From Pirellulales bacterium (GTDB taxonomy: Bacteria; Planctomycetota; Planctomycetia; Pirellulales; Thermoguttaceae), in the NCBI GenBank assembly GCA_016931995.1, contig JAFGDS010000079.1:1-64000 (forward strand): a stretch of DNA of 64,000 nucleotides. Direction: 5' to 3'. How positions within the stretch are numbered: the stretch's first letter is position 1; the number at the start of each line of letters is the position of its first letter. The notes under the pieces were generated by a model, which saw nothing but the letters and a program-made list of their open reading frames with translations, was not told where the DNA came from and ran no database searches. Both the position numbers and the translations under genes were made by a program. Below, piece after piece: positions 31,319-39,834 of the stretch.

Positions 31319-31957
31319 TCACCGCAGTGGTAGCTTCTCTCTCACGAGGGCGCGGAACGCCAGCCAGTCGGCGTCGGTCTCGAACATGGAGTGGGCGAAG
31401 ACCTGTCCAAAGCCAGACGGTTTGTTGAACAAGAGCACAACTACCCCGTTGTTCCACCGCCGGGCGGAAAAGACGCTCCACGGCAACACAGTCACATGCC
31501 CGTCTGACCGGAGATGAACCGCGTCAGGACTGATGTACCCCTCGATGTGGAAGAAAGGGCCGCGTCCCAGACGACGGAACCGAGCGGCCAGACGATATCG
31601 AGGAAACCAGAGATGGAAGCCAATTGCAGCAACACCAAGGCAAAGAACCGCAACCAACGGCGGAAGCTGGAACGCCAGTTGTCGACCGGTCAGGGCATCA
31701 AAAAGGGGAGCCCCGAATGTCAGAAACACCGACACCAGGCAAACGAACAAGATGATGCTGAAGACAACACGGTGCCACGAGGCCCGCATCAACCCCGCGG
31801 CATCCCAACACGCGTTCCCCGAGGCCGTGCCGCGAAAGGGGATGGTCCCATCGGGGCGCGTCGTGGGCTCCGGTGCCACAGGTTCGCCGGGAGGAAGGGG
31901 CGACTGGTAGGGATTGGGCGGCTCGGACACGTGGGGTTCCGTTGCGTCGAGAGGCAT
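31319..31957 (-). CDS. Two-helix membrane protein with C-terminal YcxB-like region
   Basis: A 212-residue product beginning MPLDATEPHVSEPPNPYQSP, where the NPYQSP segment is common in planctomycete membrane proteins. Two membrane helices follow (VVFSIILFVCLVSVFLTF, LPPLVAVLCLGVAAIGF). The C-terminal cytoplasmic region (HIEGYISPDAVHLRSDGHVT, LPWSVFSARRWNNGVVVLLF) has the PH-like look of YcxB domains. It is 67 bases upstream of the two-helix protein gene, on the same strand. Residues PDGTIPF may again derive from the GGGACAGTCCC repeat family. Confidence 0.7.
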   Translation of the reverse strand: MPLDATEPHVSEPPNPYQSPLPPGEPVAPEPTTRPDGTIPFRGTASGNACWDAAGLMRASWHRVVFSIILFVCLVSVFLTFGAPLFDALTGRQLAFQLPPLVAVLCLGVAAIGFHLWFPRYRLAARFRRLGRGPFFHIEGYISPDAVHLRSDGHVTVLPWSVFSARRWNNGVVVLLFNKPSGFGQVFAHSMFETDADWLAFRALVREKLPLR

Positions 31958-32015
31958 GCGGCAGGTATCCTAGTGCTCTGTCAAGGTGCCCTGCCGAGAT
32001 TATGGATTGGGGTTG

Positions 32016-32090
32016 GGTGCCATGTTCACGCTTGCGTGGACATGCCGTAACCTTGGTTAACATGCCCACGCAAGCGTGGGCATGGCACCC
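32016..32090. repeat. Inverted pair of GCCATGCCCACGC repeats
   Basis: GGGTGCCATGTTCACGCTTG is followed by its inverse, 30 bases later. It is the same family as 10111-10140 and 51231-51310. Confidence 0.8.
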
Positions 32091-32178
32091 CAATTTTCAA
32101 TTCTAACGAACCACTAGAAAAACCCTTTCGGGGTAATCGCTTTCGGATGCCGCACCGCGCAAAACAACCTCATGGCGG

Positions 32179-32868
32179 TTAACGCGGTGGCGGCTCGGCG
32201 GGAGCCTCGCCCTCCCGGTTGGGCATCGGCTCGCTGAGCCCCTCGCCGTTCGTGCGGCCCAAACCCGCGGTGGTCAGGTGGTCCGTGTTGTCGAAGTCCA
32301 GAAGCTCGGCGGTGCCGTGGCCGTTGACGGACAGCCGCGTGATCGAGGCGTTGGCCATGTCGTGGGGCGGCTCGGTCGAGTGCAGACCGAGCAGTTCCTT
32401 GAGCCCGGCTAAAAGCAGACCGCCGTGGGCGACGATTGCGACATGGCCATGGCCCGCGCGGCAAACGGCCGTGAAGGATTCCCGTCCGCGGCGGATGACG
32501 TCCACGCGCGACTCGCCGCCGGGAAACGCGAAGTCGAGCCGGCCGCTTCGCCAATGGGCAATTGTCCCCGGATACTCGGCGAGGATCTCGTCGCGCACCC
32601 GGGCCTCGAACGCGCCGGCGTGGACTTCCTTGAGGAGCGGGTCGTACCGCACGGGCAGGCCCAGCGCGGCGGCGAGGAAGTCGGCCGTTTCGCTCGCGCG
32701 GCGCAAGGGGCTGGCGTAGATCGCCTCGATGGGCTCGCGGGCGAGCGAGTCGGCCATCGCTTGGGCCTGGCGCCGCCCCAGCTCCGACAGCGGCACGTCC
32801 GATTGGCCCTGGATGCGACCCGTCGCGTTGTAGGTGCTTTCGCCGTGGCGGATGAGGTAGAGGATCAT
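32179..32868 (-). CDS. Histidine phosphatase superfamily protein (phosphoglycerate-mutase-like)
   Basis: A 229-residue product started at ATG 32868: MILYLIRHGESTYNATGRIQ with the catalytic R-H-G, then IYASPLRRASETA, FPGGESRVDVIRR and the second histidine in AIVAHGGLLLAGL. The substrate is unknown; annotation as alpha-ribazole phosphatase or phosphoglycerate mutase would be over-reading. The last residues REGEAPAEPPPR come from a dispersed GGCTCGGCGGGAGCCTCGCC repeat (32191-32220), so the native C-terminus is probably altered. Confidence 0.9.
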   Translation of the reverse strand: MILYLIRHGESTYNATGRIQGQSDVPLSELGRRQAQAMADSLAREPIEAIYASPLRRASETADFLAAALGLPVRYDPLLKEVHAGAFEARVRDEILAEYPGTIAHWRSGRLDFAFPGGESRVDVIRRGRESFTAVCRAGHGHVAIVAHGGLLLAGLKELLGLHSTEPPHDMANASITRLSVNGHGTAELLDFDNTDHLTTAGLGRTNGEGLSEPMPNREGEAPAEPPPR

Positions 32869-33296
32869 GGCGGGCGTAGGTCGCTGGGTTGTCGCCGAGC
32901 CGCTGGCGGCCTCGCAGCCGCGCCGGCCCACGAGCACTGGGGCAAAGCCAGTGGCACACGGGTGGGCCACACTGGCAAAGCCCGTGGCACACAAGACGGC
33001 CATAAAACGACTATACCCACCACGGCAGCCGGGTGCAAAGGGTGTCCACCGGCGAGGGGAAGCATTAGGGGACTGTCCCCTTTTGAACAACGGCCGACAC
33101 AACAAACACGTGCCGGGCCCGGCACTGGCGGAGCCAGTGGCACACGGCCCGCCCCCCGCACGGTTGACCCGGCGGGGGGCGGCGGACAGAATGGAAGGTG
33201 GGGCGGAGTGGCTTGTTGGCGCGTCGGGGTTGCGAAACCGCGAGCGGCTCCTTTATTATCCCGCCTGTTAGCCTGCCTTCTTGTTGGAGCCTGCCG
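32869..33296. repeat. 428-base intergenic region with repeats
   Basis: CACTGGC-type hairpins at 32936-32992 and 33123-33145, a perfect GGGGACTGTCCCC at 33068-33080 and a GCGAAACCGCGAGCGGCTC unit at 33229-33252. No gene recognised. Confidence 0.75.
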
Positions 33297-34589
33297 ATGA
33301 AGACTTTCTTCGAGCGATGTTCTTGCCGGGTCTTGCGACTGGCGACGTTCGCGTTCGTTGGCGCCGCGGTTTTTGTTGTGAGCGTATTCGGCACAAACGT
33401 ATTTGCCGCGGAATTGCGCTGGTACAAGGGCTGCACGCACGCGCATTCGTACTGGAGCGACGGGGACGAGTTCCCCGAGATGGTCGTCGACTGGTTCAAG
33501 AGCCACGGCTACGACTTCTTCGCCCTGAGCGACCATAACGTGCTTATGGAAGGCGCACGTTGGGTTCCGCTGAAGACCGACAAGCGGCGGATCCCCGACC
33601 GCGTGGTCGAGGCGTGCCAGAAGCGCTTTGGCGACGATTGGGTCGACCTGCGCGGCCAGGGCGACCAGCGCGAGGTCCGGCTAAAGACGTACGACGAAAT
33701 CCGGAAGCGGCTGGAGGAGCCGGGCCGATTCCTCATGATCCAAGGCGAGGAAATCACCGGCGAATGCAACGACAAACAGGTCCACGTCAACGCGATCAAT
33801 CTGGTGAAACTCATCGAGCCGCAGCAAGGCAAGACCGTGGCCGAGACGATCCGGGCCGATCTGGCGGCCGTGCGGCGGCAGTCCGAGGAAACGGGCCGGA
33901 CCATCCTCGCGCACGTGAACCATCCGAACTGGAAACACTACGACATCACGGCCGACGATCTGGCCGAAGTGGTCGAGGCGAAGTTTTTCGAGCTGTGCAA
34001 CAACAGCGACGTGAACCACCACGGCGACGCAACCCATCCGAGCACCGAGCGGCTTTGGGACCTGGCCAACACGATCCGCCTGGCCAAGCTGAAGGCCGCT
34101 CCTCTGTTGGGCGTGGGCACGGACGACTCGCACCACTATCAACACTGGCAGCCCGACAAGCTCAACCCCGGCCGCGCGTGGATCGTCGTCCGCGCCGATT
34201 CGCTGGCGATCGCCCCCATCCTGGCGGCGATGGAGCGGGGCGATTTCTACGCCTCGACCGGCGTGGTGCTCAAGGACGTCGCCTTCAGCGCGGAGGCCGG
34301 CGCGCTGCGGGTCGAGGTCGATCCCAAGCCGGGCGCGAAGTACACGATCGAGTTCATCGGCACGAAGATCGGCGTGGATCCGAAGACCGATCCGGCGAAG
34401 GTCGGCCAGGTGTTCGCCCGGCACGAAGGCACGTCGGCCGAGTATCGCCTGCAGGGCGACGAGCTATACGTTCGCGCGGCGATCCGTTCCGACCGGAAGC
34501 TCGAAAACCCCCCGGCCGACGGCGTCACGACCGAGACCGCCTGGACCCAGCCCGTCGGCTGGCAGGGCTGGGTTACGGGGACCAAATAA
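33297..34589 (+). CDS. Secreted PHP-domain metallo-phosphoesterase (CehA/McbA-like)
   Basis: A 430-residue product. ATG at 33297, with GGAG eight bases upstream, opens a signal peptide (LRLATFAFVGAAVFVVSVFG...AAE). The PHP metal-binding motif is CTHAHSYWSDGDEFPEMV, then DFFALSDHN, EEITGECNDKQVHVNAI, ILAHVNHPNW and VGTDDSHHYQHW; these supply the expected His and Asp ligands. The C-terminal beta domain (about 340-430) may bind carbohydrate. The closest named relatives are CehA/McbA carbamate hydrolases, but PHP proteins of this type in planctomycetes have no proven substrate. Likely periplasmic. Confidence 0.87.
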   Translation: MKTFFERCSCRVLRLATFAFVGAAVFVVSVFGTNVFAAELRWYKGCTHAHSYWSDGDEFPEMVVDWFKSHGYDFFALSDHNVLMEGARWVPLKTDKRRIPDRVVEACQKRFGDDWVDLRGQGDQREVRLKTYDEIRKRLEEPGRFLMIQGEEITGECNDKQVHVNAINLVKLIEPQQGKTVAETIRADLAAVRRQSEETGRTILAHVNHPNWKHYDITADDLAEVVEAKFFELCNNSDVNHHGDATHPSTERLWDLANTIRLAKLKAAPLLGVGTDDSHHYQHWQPDKLNPGRAWIVVRADSLAIAPILAAMERGDFYASTGVVLKDVAFSAEAGALRVEVDPKPGAKYTIEFIGTKIGVDPKTDPAKVGQVFARHEGTSAEYRLQGDELYVRAAIRSDRKLENPPADGVTTETAWTQPVGWQGWVTGTK

Positions 34590-34897
34590 ACAACGATCCG
34601 CCAGAGACAGGATTTGGCTCGGGAATTCAAATGGGGAATTCACCACGGAGACACGGAGGAACAAGGGATCGGCCGCACGGGCTTATCCGAGAACCCGCAC
34701 AACATTGTCATCCTGAGCGCAGCGAAGGATCTCGGTGGCAAGGGAGATTCTTCGCTGCGCTCGGAATGACGGTATCGGTTGCCCCCGAAATGTGGTGCTA
34801 CTGACCCTGCGGTGCGCGATAGAATCATCTCCGTACTCTCCGTACTCTCCGTGTCCTCCGTGTCTCCGTGGTGATATCCCTTTCTCTCGTTTTCATC
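34590..34897. repeat. Intergenic region with CACGGAGACACGGAGG and TCATCCTGAGCG repeats
   Basis: CACCACGGAGACACGGAGG at 34640-34660 and inverted copies at 34835-34873. A TATCCGAGAACCCG partial element at 34681 and inverted TCATCCTGAGCG units at 34709-34770. No gene recognised. Confidence 0.75.
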
Positions 34898-35980
34898 ATG
34901 TCGCGAGTCGTTCTGGCAATGTCGGGCGGGGTGGACAGCAGCGTGGCGGCTTGGCTGCTGGCGCGCGAGGGCCACGATGTCGTGGGACTCTTCATGCGGC
35001 ACGGCCAGGCCGACGCGCCGGCGCGTTCGCCCGACCAACACACTGGCTGTTGCAGCGCGGCCGACGCCGCCGACGCACGCCGGGTGGCCGACGGGATCGG
35101 CATCCCCTTCCACGCCCTGAATTTCGAGCGGGAGTTCGACCGCGTGGTCGATTACTTCGTCGATGAATACGCCGCCGGCCGCACGCCCAATCCGTGCATC
35201 GTCTGCAACACCTGGCTGAAGTTCGGCAAGCTGTTCGAGTACGCCGACGCCGTGGGGGCCGAGTTCGTGGCCACCGGCCACTACGCGCGGCTCGCGCCGG
35301 GCAAAGACGGCGTCGCGCTTTGCCGCGGCGTGGATACGGAGAAGGACCAGTCGTACGTCCTGTTCGGCATCGACCGCGACGTGCTCGGGCGGCTGCGGTT
35401 TCCCGTGGGCGAGTATCGCAAGGAGGCGATTCGCGAGATGGCCCGCGAGCAAGGATTGCTGGTGTCGGACAAGCCGGACAGCCAGGAGATCTGCTTCGTG
35501 CCGGATCGGGACCACGCGGGCTTCGTCCGTCGCCGGCGGCCCGGGCGGGACACGGCTGGCGAGATCGTCACCCCCGACGGCGCCGTGGTCGGCCGGCACG
35601 ACGGCTTCGAGCGATTCACGGTAGGCCAGCGCAAGGGGCTCGGCGTCGCGCTGGGCGAGCCGTATTTCGTCGTGCGGATCGAGCCCGAGTCGCGCCGGGT
35701 GGTGCTCGGCCGGCGCGAGGAGCTTGCCCGGCGGACGCTGACTGCCCGGGGGGCCAACTGGTTGGTTCCACCACCCGACGGGCCGTTCCGCGCGGCGGTG
35801 AAGATCCGCTACCGCAGCCGCGCGGTCGAGGCCGTGGTCACTCCGCTGGGCGAGGACCGCTTCCGCGTCGATTTTGACGAGCCCCGCCACGGCGTCGCCC
35901 CCGGCCAGGCCGCCGTCTGCTACCGGGGTGATCGCGTGCTCGGCGGCGGGTGGATCGAGGCGGAGCCAGTGACACTCTGA
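34898..35980 (+). CDS. mnmA: tRNA-specific 2-thiouridylase MnmA
   Basis: Thiolates U34 of tRNA-Lys, -Glu and -Gln using ATP and a persulfide relay. The 360-residue product started at ATG 34898 has the P-loop AMSGGVDSSVAAWLL, NPCIVCNTWLKFG with the first catalytic Cys, ATGHYARL, KDQSYVLF, DSQEICFVPD with the second Cys, and FTVGQRKGLG. The C-terminal residues (EAEPVTL) coincide with a partial CACTGGC repeat (GGCGGAGCCAGTG), hinting at 3'-end remodelling. An upstream ATG at 34868 is inside repeat DNA and is not chosen. Confidence 0.96.
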   Translation: MSRVVLAMSGGVDSSVAAWLLAREGHDVVGLFMRHGQADAPARSPDQHTGCCSAADAADARRVADGIGIPFHALNFEREFDRVVDYFVDEYAAGRTPNPCIVCNTWLKFGKLFEYADAVGAEFVATGHYARLAPGKDGVALCRGVDTEKDQSYVLFGIDRDVLGRLRFPVGEYRKEAIREMAREQGLLVSDKPDSQEICFVPDRDHAGFVRRRRPGRDTAGEIVTPDGAVVGRHDGFERFTVGQRKGLGVALGEPYFVVRIEPESRRVVLGRREELARRTLTARGANWLVPPPDGPFRAAVKIRYRSRAVEAVVTPLGEDRFRVDFDEPRHGVAPGQAAVCYRGDRVLGGGWIEAEPVTL

Positions 35981-36009
35981 GGGGGTGGACCAGACGGTTC
36001 GGGTTGGGG

Positions 36010-36015
36010 TATAAT
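36010..36015 (+). promoter_or_regulatory. Candidate ssrA promoter -10 box
   Basis: A perfect TATAAT with a TGGACC (4/6 to TTGACA) 18 bases upstream at 35986-35991, located 119 bases before the mature tmRNA 5' end. One of the clearest sigma-70-type boxes noticed in the window. Confidence 0.5.
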
Positions 36016-36052
36016 GTTGATGGGCGCACGGAGTCCATCGTTTGGCTTCGCG

Positions 36053-36088
36053 TGCCCTCACCCTGACCCTCTCCCCGAGGGAGAGGGG
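36053..36088. repeat. CCCTCTCCCC hairpin repeat between promoter and ssrA
   Basis: A GCCCTCACCCTGACCCTCTC copy of the GGGAGAGGGG family. If the promoter at 36010 is real, this hairpin is transcribed in the pre-tmRNA leader. Confidence 0.75.
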
Positions 36089-36133
36089 ACTTGTGTTAGG
36101 CCTCTCGGAAGGAGGCCGACTGTTGTTGCAGCC

Positions 36134-36496
36134 GGGGGCGAACTGGATTCGACCGGGCAGCTAGAAGCGAAGGTGGCGTGCCGTGGTTGGTCAGCAGGCC
36201 ACGTTAAAAGCCGACCAAATAATCAATTGCCGAGGAAAACCTCGCAATGGCCGCCTAAATAAAGGCGTCCCCGGCCCAGAGCTTTCGCCAGAGAGGCTCG
36301 AAGGCCGGCCATCAATTCTGGCTCGTCCCGGGTCGACGCCGGCCACGCCCGAGACTAAACCAAGCTGCCGACTAGCCCGCCGGGGACCCCGTCGGTTGGG
36401 GCCCCAAAAGGCGAAGACGCGGAAATGATCCGACTACGCACGTAGAAGCCTTCGTGGAAATGTCGCGGGACGCGGGTTCGATTCCCGCCGCCTCCA
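36134..36496 (+). ncRNA. ssrA: Transfer-messenger RNA, tag AEENLAMAA
   Basis: Rescues stalled ribosomes. The 5' end GGGGGCGAACTGGATTCGAC is the standard tmRNA start. Acceptor GGGGGCG (36134-36140) pairs with CGCCTCC (36489-36495), discriminator A at 36496, and the T-arm is GCGGGTTCGATTCCCGC. The tag frame starts at GCC 36229 and ends with TAA at 36256-36258, reading A-E-E-N-L-A-M-A-A, close to the planctomycete-type tag. One-piece form, 363 bases, no encoded CCA. Its last 20 bases form the core of the attachment site for the adjacent element, which restores the sequence. Confidence 0.95.
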
Positions 36497-37886
36497 CTCC
36501 CCCCGTTGTGACTATCTGGACAGAACTGGACTGTTTGGACAAGTCGTGACTGGGGAACACGTTAGGGAGACTGAGATTTTCGGGGGGTGTCCAGTTTTTA
36601 CCCTCCTGTCCGGTGGATTCGGGGTTTGGGCGCGCCGCATTGCGCGCCGCCTTGGAGCCCGTCAAAGGCGTGGCGGCGTCCGGGGATGCGGCGAGGGGAG
36701 GCGCGCCAGGGGACACCACGTCGAGGGAAGCGCCGGCCGGGGACGTGTCCCCGGTGGCCGTGCCGGCGGCCCGCCGGAAGTCTTCGTCGGTCACCTGGAC
36801 GTAGTGCCGGGCGGCAATCGCCACGGTGTTCCCGATCCACTTGCAGACCGTGGTGATCGGGTACTCCCTGGCCAGGTCCGTTTCGCAGGACGCCCTCAGG
36901 GCGTGGAAGAGGCGGGGCCAGGGGGTCAGGCCGGCCCGCTTGACGATCTTCTCAAACGTGGTCCGCAGGTTGCAGTTCACCCACCCCCTGGGGCCGAGGG
37001 CGGCGGGCAGGTAGCGGTCCTCGGGCACGACGTGCGTCTGGCCCTCGGCGGCCATGGTCCACGCCTCCTCCAGGTAGGGCCGCAGGCGCGGGAACATGGG
37101 CACGCCGCGGTGGCCCTGGCCGTGCCGCTCCGTCTTGGGTGAGGTGACGGTCATGGCCCCATGGGCCCAGTCCAGGTCCGCCAGGCGCAAGCTGAGCGTC
37201 TCGGAGGGCGTCCGCAGGCCGCCGAATCGGGCCAGGGCGATGATCGTCCGCCAGACCCAATCCGGGGCCGCGTCGATCAGCCGCAGCGTGTCGGCCTCGG
37301 TGACGTAGTGCTGGCGTTTCCGCGGGTCGCCCCCGGCGTGGGAAACGTGGTCAAAGGGGTTGCGGTCGAGCCACTCCAGCATGACCGCATGGCCAAAGAA
37401 CTGCCGGGCGAACTGGAGACGCTTGTGGATGGTCGAATCGGCCAGGCCCTCGCCCTGGAGGTACTGGCGGAAACCCTCCGCCTCGGCCCGGCCGATCGAC
37501 CGGATCGACCGGCCGGCGCCGAAGTGGGTTTTGAGGCACCGGGCGACCTGGCCCCACACGACGAGCGTGGCGGGCTTGGCCTTGGGCCGGGCGGCCTTGA
37601 AGGCGTCGACCAGGGTGGCGACGGTGGCCCGGTGCCGCTCGGGGATCAGACCCGCGGCGGCCAGCTTGCGGGCCAAGGGGTCGGGCAGCTCCACGATCCG
37701 CCCGGTGGTCTTGGCCGAAAGGGGCTGGCCCAGCCGGCGGGACTCGAGGATGGATTCGACGAGGAGCTTGACCGAATCGGCCGCGTGCTGGGGCGTCTTG
37801 CCCAACCGCACCGCCCGCCGGCGTCCCTCCACGTCGGTAAAGACGATCCTCTTCGCCCCGCGGGCGTCTCTAATCACGCTGGCCAT
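36372..37886 (-). CDS. int: Tyrosine integrase 1, C-terminus read through attL into antisense ssrA
   Basis: Site-specific recombinase that presumably integrates the element at ssrA. Started at ATG 37886 it is 504 residues in the integrated state. Catalytic residues visible: Arg225 (GGLRTPSE), Lys251 (TSPKTERHG), His328 and Arg331 (FHALR), Tyr362 (AARHYVQV). A core-binding domain spans about 85-190. Residues 464-470 (VEAAGIE) are encoded by the attachment core. The final 34 residues (PASRDISTKASTC...) are antisense to the tmRNA. In the excised circle the frame would continue instead into 47868-47674 (64 residues). It overlaps the small upstream gene by 17 bases. Confidence 0.93.
   Translation of the reverse strand: MASVIRDARGAKRIVFTDVEGRRRAVRLGKTPQHAADSVKLLVESILESRRLGQPLSAKTTGRIVELPDPLARKLAAAGLIPERHRATVATLVDAFKAARPKAKPATLVVWGQVARCLKTHFGAGRSIRSIGRAEAEGFRQYLQGEGLADSTIHKRLQFARQFFGHAVMLEWLDRNPFDHVSHAGGDPRKRQHYVTEADTLRLIDAAPDWVWRTIIALARFGGLRTPSETLSLRLADLDWAHGAMTVTSPKTERHGQGHRGVPMFPRLRPYLEEAWTMAAEGQTHVVPEDRYLPAALGPRGWVNCNLRTTFEKIVKRAGLTPWPRLFHALRASCETDLAREYPITTVCKWIGNTVAIAARHYVQVTDEDFRRAAGTATGDTSPAGASLDVVSPGAPPLAASPDAATPLTGSKAARNAARPNPESTGQEGKNWTPPENLSLPNVFPSHDLSKQSSSVQIVTTGGVEAAGIEPASRDISTKASTCVVGSFPRLRLLGPQPTGSPAG
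36477..36498. repeat. attL core, 22 bases
   Basis: The 3' end of tmRNA (T-arm right half plus acceptor strand and two more bases), duplicated exactly at 47869-47890. Confidence 0.93.
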
Positions 37887-38121
37887 GGTTGGATTTGTCC
37901 ATGGAGTGGTGGAGTTTGCCCTTCGCCTTCTTAAAAAACCCCCAACTGAAGTCTGGGTCATTCGATTCCGGGACGTTATGACCCTCCTCAATAAGGTCAG
38001 TGAGGGTGTGACCGTACTCAAAACCACTTCCTACAAGGTTAATCAGTTCCTGGTTTGAAACGGTTTCCATCCAATCCCTCGCGGCCAGTGCTCCAGCCTT
38101 TTTTTGCTCACCCTGATTCAT
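37870..38121 (-). CDS. Small acidic protein upstream of integrase 1
   Basis: An 83-residue product. ATG 38121 is preceded by GGGAGGT at eight bases. Content: a charged N-terminus (MNQGEQKKAGALAARDWM), a central segment TVSNQELINLVGSGFEYG and a basic end. It overlaps the integrase start by 17 bases, so the two are probably co-translated; a recombination-directionality or regulatory role is possible, but there is no recognisable motif. Confidence 0.6.
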   Translation of the reverse strand: MNQGEQKKAGALAARDWMETVSNQELINLVGSGFEYGHTLTDLIEEGHNVPESNDPDFSWGFFKKAKGKLHHSMDKSNHGQRD

Positions 38122-38155
38122 CGCGGTTGACCTCCCAAATTCAATTTGAAAAACT

Positions 38156-38398
38156 CCCGGGGGCCGGTCTCAGGCCCCGGCCCCCGGGGTGGCGACGCGC
38201 GGGCCGGGTGACTACTCCGGCCCCGCGCCCGGCCGGCTTGAGAAACCGGCTCTTGGGCCACTACAACGTCCTTCCTCTTGTTTCAATTCCCCGGGGGCCG
38301 GGTGAGTGGTCCGGCCCCCGGGGTTGCGACGCGGGGCCGTTTCTAACCTCGGTCCCGCGCCACGGACATCCGGGCCGAATACAACGTCCTTCCTCTTG
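38156..38398. repeat. Two tandem 118-base modules with GC hairpins between the integrase genes
   Basis: Each module has a strong palindrome (38156-38188; 38289-38323, the latter a perfect 13-bp CCCCGGGGGCCGG inverted repeat with a 9-base loop), followed by variable GC-rich DNA and an identical ACAACGTCCTTCCTCTTG box (38263-38280 and 38381-38398). On the transcribed minus strand the box reads CAAGAGGAAGGACGTTGT. No frame of useful length. Possible recombinase arm sites, or transcript-processing signals. Confidence 0.75.
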
Positions 38399-38400
38399 GT

Positions 38401-39624
38401 TCAAACCATCGGCACCGCGTTCATCGCGCCGGCGACCATGTCGGGCCGAACGTAGTGGTTCATGGTCGTGCTGTTGATCGTGTGGCCCAGGGCCATTTGG
38501 GCCGCGCCCGGGTCGATCCGCCACAGCTCCGTGCCCAGGGCCTTGCGCAGTGCGTGGAACCCGAACCGGCGCGCCGGCGGAATCCTGGCCAGGCCAACGA
38601 GGGCCCGGCGAGGATCCTGCAGAGCCGGCAAACCATAGGGCCAGCCGATTATTGTGTCGCGGCGTCCGATGAGCCGCTCGAACGAGGCCAGGGCCTCCAG
38701 GGCGCCCGCGGAGAGGAAAAACCGATGGGGCTGGCCACCCTTGTACAAATCACCCGGAACGACAAGCCAATCATTCCCGAACTCGTCGCGCTCGACCCAA
38801 TCCCACTTGGCGGCCAGCACGCTGCCAATCCGCAGGCCGGTGTAAAACACAAACCGAATCAGTGCCTGCCACCACGCGCCACGCCTTGCGTCCCATTCCG
38901 CGCCGGCCAGGTCGCCCAGCCGCGCCGGGCTGGTCATCCTGTCGCAGGCGTCGATGATCCGGCGGATCTCGTCCACGGTGAAGGCGTCGAGCGTGATCTT
39001 CTTGCGGGCGCGGGGCACGCGGATGTAGGGCGCGTCGGGCAGGAGCCCGGCGGCGTCCGGAGAGTAACGGTTCCGCGGCCCGGCGCGGTCGAGGATGAAC
39101 TGGATATTTCGGCCGTGCCGGCGGATGGTGTTAGGAGAAATGGGTCTGGGTTCGGTCACCAAAATCCCCGGGCCTCGGCGCGAAGTTCTGTGGGAAAGAC
39201 CCATGATGAACGCCGCGCAGGTCTCGGCGCCGATGTTGGCCAGCGGTGGATTGCCGGTGTATTTGGCCCAAAACTTGAGCGACTCTTCGTATAGGTCGAT
39301 CGTGCGGGGCTTTGTGCCTGACGGATCGAGAAGGCAAGGCCGGATAAAGGACCGAAAAAACTCGGGCAAGGTCATTGTGACCGAAGGCGGCATTCGGGGT
39401 TCCGGCTCGGGCGCCCCGTCGATCGGCTCGAACGCGATATCCTCGACCGCCTCGGCAAGGAGCTTTTGCCATTCCTTTTTGTGGCGCTTGGTCCAATTCT
39501 TGACCGCGTCGTGGGTGACGCCCAGCTCGGCGGCCACGTCCCGCAGGACCATGCCCGTGGCGTGCAGCGTCGCGGCCCTGTGCATTTTGAGCCGGGTCAG
39601 AAAGCAGATCGTACCCGCCCGCAT
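38401..39624 (-). CDS. Tyrosine recombinase 2 with N-terminal HTH
   Basis: A 407-residue product; ATG 39624 follows GGGAGGGAG. The N-terminal helix-turn-helix (about residues 25-50, VLRDVAAELGVTHDAVKNW) is unusual for integrases. The SAM-like core-binding region is about 85-195. Catalytic set complete: Arg265 (YTGLRIGSVL), Lys295, His357 and Arg360 (FHALR), His381 (LGHTIN), Tyr391 (MNHYV). It is highly diverged from integrase 1. Its target may be element resolution or another site. It follows, on the same strand, the two small genes at 40344-39835. Confidence 0.9.
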   Translation of the reverse strand: MRAGTICFLTRLKMHRAATLHATGMVLRDVAAELGVTHDAVKNWTKRHKKEWQKLLAEAVEDIAFEPIDGAPEPEPRMPPSVTMTLPEFFRSFIRPCLLDPSGTKPRTIDLYEESLKFWAKYTGNPPLANIGAETCAAFIMGLSHRTSRRGPGILVTEPRPISPNTIRRHGRNIQFILDRAGPRNRYSPDAAGLLPDAPYIRVPRARKKITLDAFTVDEIRRIIDACDRMTSPARLGDLAGAEWDARRGAWWQALIRFVFYTGLRIGSVLAAKWDWVERDEFGNDWLVVPGDLYKGGQPHRFFLSAGALEALASFERLIGRRDTIIGWPYGLPALQDPRRALVGLARIPPARRFGFHALRKALGTELWRIDPGAAQMALGHTINSTTMNHYVRPDMVAGAMNAVPMV

Positions 39625-39834
39625 TGCTCCCTCCCCGCCGCGCCCGGTCAGCTCGAGCGCAGCAAAAAAGCCGCAGGCCCCGACCATCTGTGTTGAGGCA
39701 CTACGAGGAGTGCCCGCGCGTCTTCGCAGAACGCGCCAGGTGGTCGAGGCTTGCGGCCTTTTTCCGACATGCTGTTACCTCGTATCCGCCGAAGCGGTTT
39801 CAACACCCGCATTATCATCCCGTCCTGGAATCCG
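39625..39834. other. Gap, no supported gene
   Basis: Between the small zinc protein stop and recombinase 2. A possible 64-residue frame (39648-39842) has no ribosome binding site and no coding character. Confidence 0.5.

Noticed and set aside
36372-36476. Treating the AAGIEPASRD tail as a native integrase domain
   Set aside because: It is exactly antisense to ssrA and therefore host-encoded read-through.
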